From assembly GCA_022841625.1 (NCBI GenBank), contig JALHRD010000004.1:1-64000 (forward strand): a stretch of 64,000 nucleotides of DNA, in the 5' to 3' direction. A model generated the notes under the pieces. That model had not been told where the DNA came from, did not search any database, and saw only the letters and a program-made list of their open reading frames with translations. Position 1 is the first letter of the stretch, and each line of letters starts with the position of its first letter. Of this stretch, positions 60,096 through 64,000 are shown piece by piece. Source of the stretch: Xanthobacteraceae bacterium (lineage in GTDB: Bacteria; Pseudomonadota; Alphaproteobacteria; Rhizobiales; Xanthobacteraceae). A program made the position numbers and the translations under genes.

Positions 60096-62453
60096 ATGAC
60101 GACGGGGATAGGTCAGCCGGTACGCCGCAAGGAAGACGCGCGGCTCGTCATTGGGGCCGGATGCTTCAGCGACGATGTCGATCTGCCACGCCAGACCAGG
60201 GCCTTCATCCTGCGATCGGTGCATGCGCATGCCCACATCCGGGGCATTGATGTCAGCCAGGCCAAGGCGACGCGGGGCGTGCTGGCGGTCTTGACTGGGG
60301 CCGATCTCGTTGCCGACGGCATCAAGCCGATCCCGCCGGATGCCTCCATCACGGTGCCGGTCGAGGCCCAGCGCAAGCTGCCCGACGTGGTGCTGATCAA
60401 TAAGAACGGGCCGTATCAGGCGACGCCGTTCCACATCCTGGCGATCGATCGCGTGCGCCATGTCGGCGAAGCGGTCGCCCTGGTCGTTGCGGAGACGTTG
60501 GCGATTGCCAAGGACGCCGCCGAAAAGATTGTGGTTGATTACGAGCCGCTGCCGGCCGTGACCAATACGGCGCAGGCGGCCGGGCCCGCCGCCATACGAC
60601 TTTATGACGATGCTCGCTCCAATCTGTTCTGCGAGGCCGAGGTCGGCGACGCCCAGGCAACCGACCGGGCGTTCGCAACCGCCGCCCATGTGGTTCGGCT
60701 CGAAACCTGGATTCAGCGCGTCACCGGCGTCCCGATGGAGGCGCGCACCGCGGTCGGTCACTACGACTGGCAGAGCACACGCTATTTCCTGCATGCCGGT
60801 TCCGGCGGCGTGGTGCGTCAAAAGGGTGAGTGCGCAGCGATCCTTGGGGTGCCGGCCGAGCACATCCAGGTGGTGGCGCGCGACATCGGCGGCAATTTCG
60901 GCACCAAAAATTCGCTGTTCCCGGAATTTCCGCTGGTGCTGTGGGCGTCCAAGCGCGTCGGCCGTCCGGTCAAATGGACCTGCGAGCGCAGCGAGGCGTT
61001 CCTCAGCGACTATCAAGGCCGCGATCTGGTGGCCGATGTCGAACTTGCCGTCGACGAGAAGGGCCGGTTCTTGGCGATGCGGGGCGCGCATTTGAGCAAT
61101 ATCGGCAGCCATGCCGCATCGATCGTTCCGCTGCGCAAGGGGCTCACGATCTGCACAGGCGTCTACCGTGTGCCGCTGGCGCACTTCAAAGCCTACGCCG
61201 TGCTCAGCAATACGATGTCCACCATCCCCTATCGCAGCGCCGGCCGACCGGAGGCAACCTACCTGATGGAGCGGCTGTGCGATCTCGCCGCCGACAAGAT
61301 CGGGATCGATCGCGTCACGATCCGGCGGCGCAACCTGATCGCGCCGAAGCAATTGCCTTATGTCACGGCGCTCGGCACCAAATACGACAATGGCGAATAT
61401 GAAAAGGCGATGGATCTCGCCGTTGCGATTTCCGACTGGAAAGCCTTCGACAAGCGCCGGCGCGAGTCGCGTAAACGTGGCATGCTGCGTGGCATTGGGC
61501 TTGCGAATTATATCGAATGCACCATGGGCTATCCGCGCGAGTGGTCGAAAATCACCGTGAAGCCGGAGGGCCAGGTCGAAGTCGCCATCGGTACGCTGTC
61601 GAGCGGGCAGGGCCATGAAACCAGCTTCGCGCAGTGTGTCAGCGAGTGGCTTGCGGTGCCGTTCGAGCAGGTGACCTTGGTGCAAGGCGACACCGACATC
61701 GTTCCGGTCGGCGGCGGCTCGCATTCCGGCCGCTCCATGCGCTTTGCGAGCATCGTGATGGGCGCCTGTTCGAACGCGATCGTCGCGCGAGCGAAGCGCA
61801 TCGCCGCGCGCATGTTGGAGACCGGCCCCGACAAGATCCAATTCAAGGACGGCCGTTTCCGCAGCGACACATCCCAGCGTTCGTTCGACGTCTTCGAGAT
61901 TGCGCGCGCCGCCCAGGCGCTGAACGATCTCGATGACGATCTGCGCGGGCCGCTGGTGGCTGAGAGCGATCAGCATTTCACCGATGGCGGCTATCCTTAC
62001 GGATGCGCGGTCTGCGAGGTCGAAATCGAGCCCGATACCGGCGCGGTCGAGATCGTGCGTTATTCGGCGGTCGATGACGTCGGGCGCGCGGTCAATCCAA
62101 TGATCCTGCATGGCCAGACCCATGGCGCGATTGCGCAGGGCGTCGGGCAGGCGTTGTGGGAGCATTGCATCGTCGATCCCGACAGCGGGCAGGTGATGAC
62201 CGGTTCGTTCATGGATTATGCGATGCCACGGGCCGACATGCTGCCATCGTTTCGTACCGAATTGATGGAAGTACTCTCGCCATCGAATCCACTGGGCGTG
62301 CGGGCCGGTGGCGAAGGCGGCACCACGCCTGCGCTCGGCGCGGTGGTCAACGCGGTGGTCGATGCCTTGCGTGACTTTGGCATTACCCACATGGATATGC
62401 CGTTGACTCCGGAAAAAATCTGGCGTGCGATCCGCGATGGAAAATCGCCGTGA
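60096..62453 (+). CDS. Xanthine dehydrogenase family, molybdopterin-binding large subunit (orphan, paralogue of 889)
   Basis: A 785-residue molybdenum hydroxylase subunit, paralogous over its length to the one at 889 (for example SSGQGHETSFAQ and CERSEAFLSDYQGRDL match closely). ARDIGGNFGTKN is in the Moco region and GVRAGGEGGTTPALGAV carries the catalytic glutamate. It diverges from the ring-cleavage gene across 84 bp. Its GTGA end overlaps or abuts a Bug-like gene. As at 889, no iron-sulfur or FAD subunit gene is present. Confidence 0.9.
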   Translation: MTTGIGQPVRRKEDARLVIGAGCFSDDVDLPRQTRAFILRSVHAHAHIRGIDVSQAKATRGVLAVLTGADLVADGIKPIPPDASITVPVEAQRKLPDVVLINKNGPYQATPFHILAIDRVRHVGEAVALVVAETLAIAKDAAEKIVVDYEPLPAVTNTAQAAGPAAIRLYDDARSNLFCEAEVGDAQATDRAFATAAHVVRLETWIQRVTGVPMEARTAVGHYDWQSTRYFLHAGSGGVVRQKGECAAILGVPAEHIQVVARDIGGNFGTKNSLFPEFPLVLWASKRVGRPVKWTCERSEAFLSDYQGRDLVADVELAVDEKGRFLAMRGAHLSNIGSHAASIVPLRKGLTICTGVYRVPLAHFKAYAVLSNTMSTIPYRSAGRPEATYLMERLCDLAADKIGIDRVTIRRRNLIAPKQLPYVTALGTKYDNGEYEKAMDLAVAISDWKAFDKRRRESRKRGMLRGIGLANYIECTMGYPREWSKITVKPEGQVEVAIGTLSSGQGHETSFAQCVSEWLAVPFEQVTLVQGDTDIVPVGGGSHSGRSMRFASIVMGACSNAIVARAKRIAARMLETGPDKIQFKDGRFRSDTSQRSFDVFEIARAAQALNDLDDDLRGPLVAESDQHFTDGGYPYGCAVCEVEIEPDTGAVEIVRYSAVDDVGRAVNPMILHGQTHGAIAQGVGQALWEHCIVDPDSGQVMTGSFMDYAMPRADMLPSFRTELMEVLSPSNPLGVRAGGEGGTTPALGAVVNAVVDALRDFGITHMDMPLTPEKIWRAIRDGKSP

Positions 62454-62509
62454 AGAAGCCCGATCGCTCCCTGCGCGCGCCGGGACGAGCAGGAGCACAG
62501 AGGCGGGTG

Positions 62510-63598
62510 ATGCGTCGAAGTTTAAGTATGGCATTGGCCGCCAAGAGTTTGCTGGCCGCCAAGAGTTTGCTGGCCGCCAAGAGTTTACTGGCCGCCAAGA
62601 GTTTACTGGCCGCGATGAGTTTGACGGCCGCGCCGGTAGCCGCTGACAGCGTCACCGAATTCTATAAAGGAAAGACGGTCACCGTCGTCGTCGGCTATCC
62701 GCCGGCCAGCGGCTATACGCTCTACGGTCAGATGCTGGCGAAATATTTGCCCGAATATCTGCCGGGCCGTCCGGGCGTGATCGTGCAGAGCATGCCGGGC
62801 GCCGGCAGCATCAAGGCTGCAAATTACGTCTACATGGTCGCGCCAAAGGATGGCACCATGCTCGGTATCTTCAGCGTCGGCGCGTTGATTGACGAATTGC
62901 TTGGCCTGTCGAACACGAGCTTTGACGCCACCAAATTCGGCTGGATCGGCAACATGGACGAAAGCGTCGGAGTCTGTGTGGTCAAAAGCGCATCCGGCGT
63001 TCGCAAATTCGAAGACCTGCTGCAGCAGGAAGTCGTGTTTGGCGGCACCGGGCCGGCTGGCGGCGCCACTCAGGCGGCGCTGGCGTTGGCGCGGCTCTAC
63101 GGCGTCAAGATCAAGCTGATCAAAGGTTATCCGGGCGCGCAGGACGTCGTGCTGGCGATGGATCGCGGCGAGGTCCAGGGCGTGTGCGGCATCACGATCG
63201 CGGTTCTCAAGAGCCGGCTGTCGCATCAGATCGCCGCCGGCGAACTGGTGCCGATCGTCCATGACGCGATCAAGGATCATCCGGCATTGCCGGGCGTTCC
63301 AAGCGTTTACGCCTTCGCCAAATCGGGCGACGATCGCAAGGTGCTGGATCTGTTGTTTGGCTGGCGTGTGCTCGGTCGTCCGATCGCGACCCCGCCCGGA
63401 GTTCCGGTTGAACGATTGGCGGCGTTGCGCAAGGCGTTCTTGGGCGCCATGAGCGACCAGCGCTTTGTCGCCGATGCCGCCAAGGCGCAGCTCGATATCG
63501 CGCCGGCGTCCGGCGAGGCGGTGGCGAGCCTGATCGCGCAATTGTTCAGCCAATCCAAGGATACAATCAAACGCGCGGCCGATGCGGTGCGCAATTGA
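62510..63598 (+). CDS. Bug-like periplasmic substrate-binding protein with repeat-expanded signal peptide (paralogue 9)
   Basis: A 362-residue exported protein. The ATG at 62510 gives MRRSLSM, then a hydrophobic stretch built from LAAKSL repeats, and a signal-type end at APVAADS. The mature chain begins SVTEFYKGKTVTVVVGYP, with VQSMPGAGSIKAANYVYMV and APKDGTMLG. A GTG at 62450 overlapping the upstream gene as GTGA is an alternative that adds 20 charged residues. An ABC ATPase gene starts 30 bp downstream, the only case here where a Bug-like gene adjoins a transporter component. Confidence 0.84.
   Translation: MRRSLSMALAAKSLLAAKSLLAAKSLLAAKSLLAAMSLTAAPVAADSVTEFYKGKTVTVVVGYPPASGYTLYGQMLAKYLPEYLPGRPGVIVQSMPGAGSIKAANYVYMVAPKDGTMLGIFSVGALIDELLGLSNTSFDATKFGWIGNMDESVGVCVVKSASGVRKFEDLLQQEVVFGGTGPAGGATQAALALARLYGVKIKLIKGYPGAQDVVLAMDRGEVQGVCGITIAVLKSRLSHQIAAGELVPIVHDAIKDHPALPGVPSVYAFAKSGDDRKVLDLLFGWRVLGRPIATPPGVPVERLAALRKAFLGAMSDQRFVADAAKAQLDIAPASGEAVASLIAQLFSQSKDTIKRAADAVRN
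62535..62624 (+). repeat. 18-bp in-frame tandem repeat inside a signal-peptide coding region
   Basis: Four 18-bp units read TGGCCGCCAAGAGTTTGC or the variant ending TTTAC, at 62535-62552, 62553-62570, 62571-62588 and 62589-62606, followed by a degenerate fifth unit to 62624. The unit encodes LAAKSL in frame, so copy-number change would lengthen or shorten the hydrophobic core of the signal peptide without breaking the frame. This looks like a short minisatellite created by slippage or unequal exchange. Confidence 0.9.
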
Positions 63599-63628
63599 CG
63601 CGCACCGATTGTCGGAGGGGGTGATGCC

Positions 63629-64000
63629 GTGGTTGGCGTAACGTTTGAGGCGGTTTCCAAGCGCTATGGCACGACGCGCGCAGTCGATGGCGTCAGCATC
63701 GACATTGCCGATGGCGCGTTTTTCGTCGTGCTCGGCCCGGCCGGTTGCGGCAAGACCACGCTGCTGCGCCTGGTTGCTGGCATGGATGCGCCCGATGACG
63801 GTGTCATTAAGTTTGGCGACACGCCGGTCAGCCGCGCCGGCTGGACACAGCCGCCGGCTGAGCGGCAGGTCGGTATGGTATTTCAATCCGGTGCGCTGTG
63901 GCCGCATTTGAGCGTGGCGGAGAACGCTGCCTTTGCACTGCGGCTGCGCGAAATGCGCGATCAAGATCGCATCCTGCGTGTGCAGGAAACGCTTGCCAAG
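63629..64000 (+). CDS. ABC transporter ATP-binding protein (Ugp/MalK-like), truncated by window end
   Basis: The first 124 residues of an ABC ATPase, cut by the window edge. Visible are the A-loop region SKRYGTTRAVDGVSIDI, Walker A GPAGCGKTT, and the Q-loop in RQVGMVFQSGALWPHLSV, as in UgpC/MalK/PotA-type proteins. The start is a GTG at 63629, preceded by GGAGGGGGTG; the ATG at 63624 is blocked by a stop after six codons. It follows a Bug-like gene by 30 bp. Permease genes, if any, lie beyond the window. Confidence 0.88.
   Translation, partial: MVGVTFEAVSKRYGTTRAVDGVSIDIADGAFFVVLGPAGCGKTTLLRLVAGMDAPDDGVIKFGDTPVSRAGWTQPPAERQVGMVFQSGALWPHLSVAENAAFALRLREMRDQDRILRVQETLAK

Noticed and set aside
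60012-62534. A minus-strand open frame extending the ring-cleavage dioxygenase to more than 1100 residues
   Set aside because: The extension is antisense to the molybdenum hydroxylase at 60096 and has no family features; the dioxygenase proper starts at an ATG at 60011 with the normal family N terminus.
62603-63964. A 453-residue minus-strand open frame over the last receptor gene
   Set aside because: It is antisense to the receptor and ATPase genes and shows no recognisable domain.
1-64000. tRNA, rRNA, CRISPR arrays, transposase genes and prophage genes
   Set aside because: None was recognisable on either strand; the only tandem repeat is the signal-peptide repeat at 62535-62624.

Overview
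The window is one densely packed, high-GC stretch of 64 kb with about 52 protein-coding genes and no RNA genes that I can see. Gene content, codon use and an intergenic GC-rich palindrome fit a soil or freshwater alphaproteobacterium, probably of the Bradyrhizobium/Rhodopseudomonas/Xanthobacteraceae kind; that assignment is an inference from style, not from a marker gene. Nearly every gene is an enzyme of peripheral aromatic, N-heterocycle or amide catabolism or a solute-uptake component. I see no transcriptional regulator.

Layout. 0.2-8.4 kb: an orphan molybdenum hydroxylase large subunit with an enoyl-CoA hydratase, a quinone oxidoreductase, two alpha/beta hydrolases of the pseudooxynicotine-hydrolase/FrsA type, a canonical TctC-type binding protein and a TIM-barrel isomerase. 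8.4-10.4 kb: a visibly AT-richer block carrying a CobT-like VWA protein that looks foreign. 10.6-15.2 kb: a DUF993 aldolase-like protein and a Gfo/Idh/MocA oxidoreductase, divergent from an enolase-superfamily protein with a Bug-like binding protein. 15.3-19 kb: a complete three-subunit molybdenum hydroxylase. 19-22 kb: an EamA transporter and two Bug-like binding proteins. 22.2-27.7 kb: a hydroxycinnamate (ferulate-type) module made of an NDP-forming acyl-CoA ligase, a hydroxycinnamoyl-CoA hydratase/lyase, an acyl-CoA dehydrogenase and a VanA-like Rieske oxygenase. 27.8-34.5 kb (+): a luciferase-like monooxygenase, tandem Bug-like proteins, a UbiD decarboxylase and allophanate hydrolase AtzF. 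34.5-41.7 kb (-): AtzH, AtzE and AtzG behind a complete peptide/nickel-type ABC importer. 41.9-60.0 kb (-): a long tight run of UbiD, amidase, flavin monooxygenase, cupin, HpaB-type hydroxylase, two Asp/Glu-racemase-superfamily proteins, hydantoinase A and B, SDR, an NMT1-type binding protein and a homoprotocatechuate-dioxygenase-like ring-cleavage enzyme, with Bug-like proteins interleaved. 60.1-64 kb (+): a second orphan molybdenum hydroxylase subunit, a ninth Bug-like protein with a repeat-expanded signal peptide, and the start of an ABC ATPase gene.

How it may work together (inference): binding proteins capture varied carboxylates, amides or aromatic acids; molybdenum hydroxylases and flavin, Rieske or HpaB oxygenases hydroxylate the ring; UbiD enzymes decarboxylate; the extradiol dioxygenase opens the ring; hydantoinase, amidase and AtzEG/AtzH/AtzF steps release nitrogen from ureido and amide intermediates; CoA ligase and acyl-CoA enzymes finish. 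The most striking features are nine paralogous Bug-like binding proteins with no TctA/TctB membrane partner in view, the AtzG-E-H-F set without a cyanuric acid hydrolase, a hydantoinase B fused to a zinc-ribbon tail resembling acetone carboxylase gamma, racemase-superfamily proteins lacking catalytic cysteines, and the AT-rich CobT-like gene.
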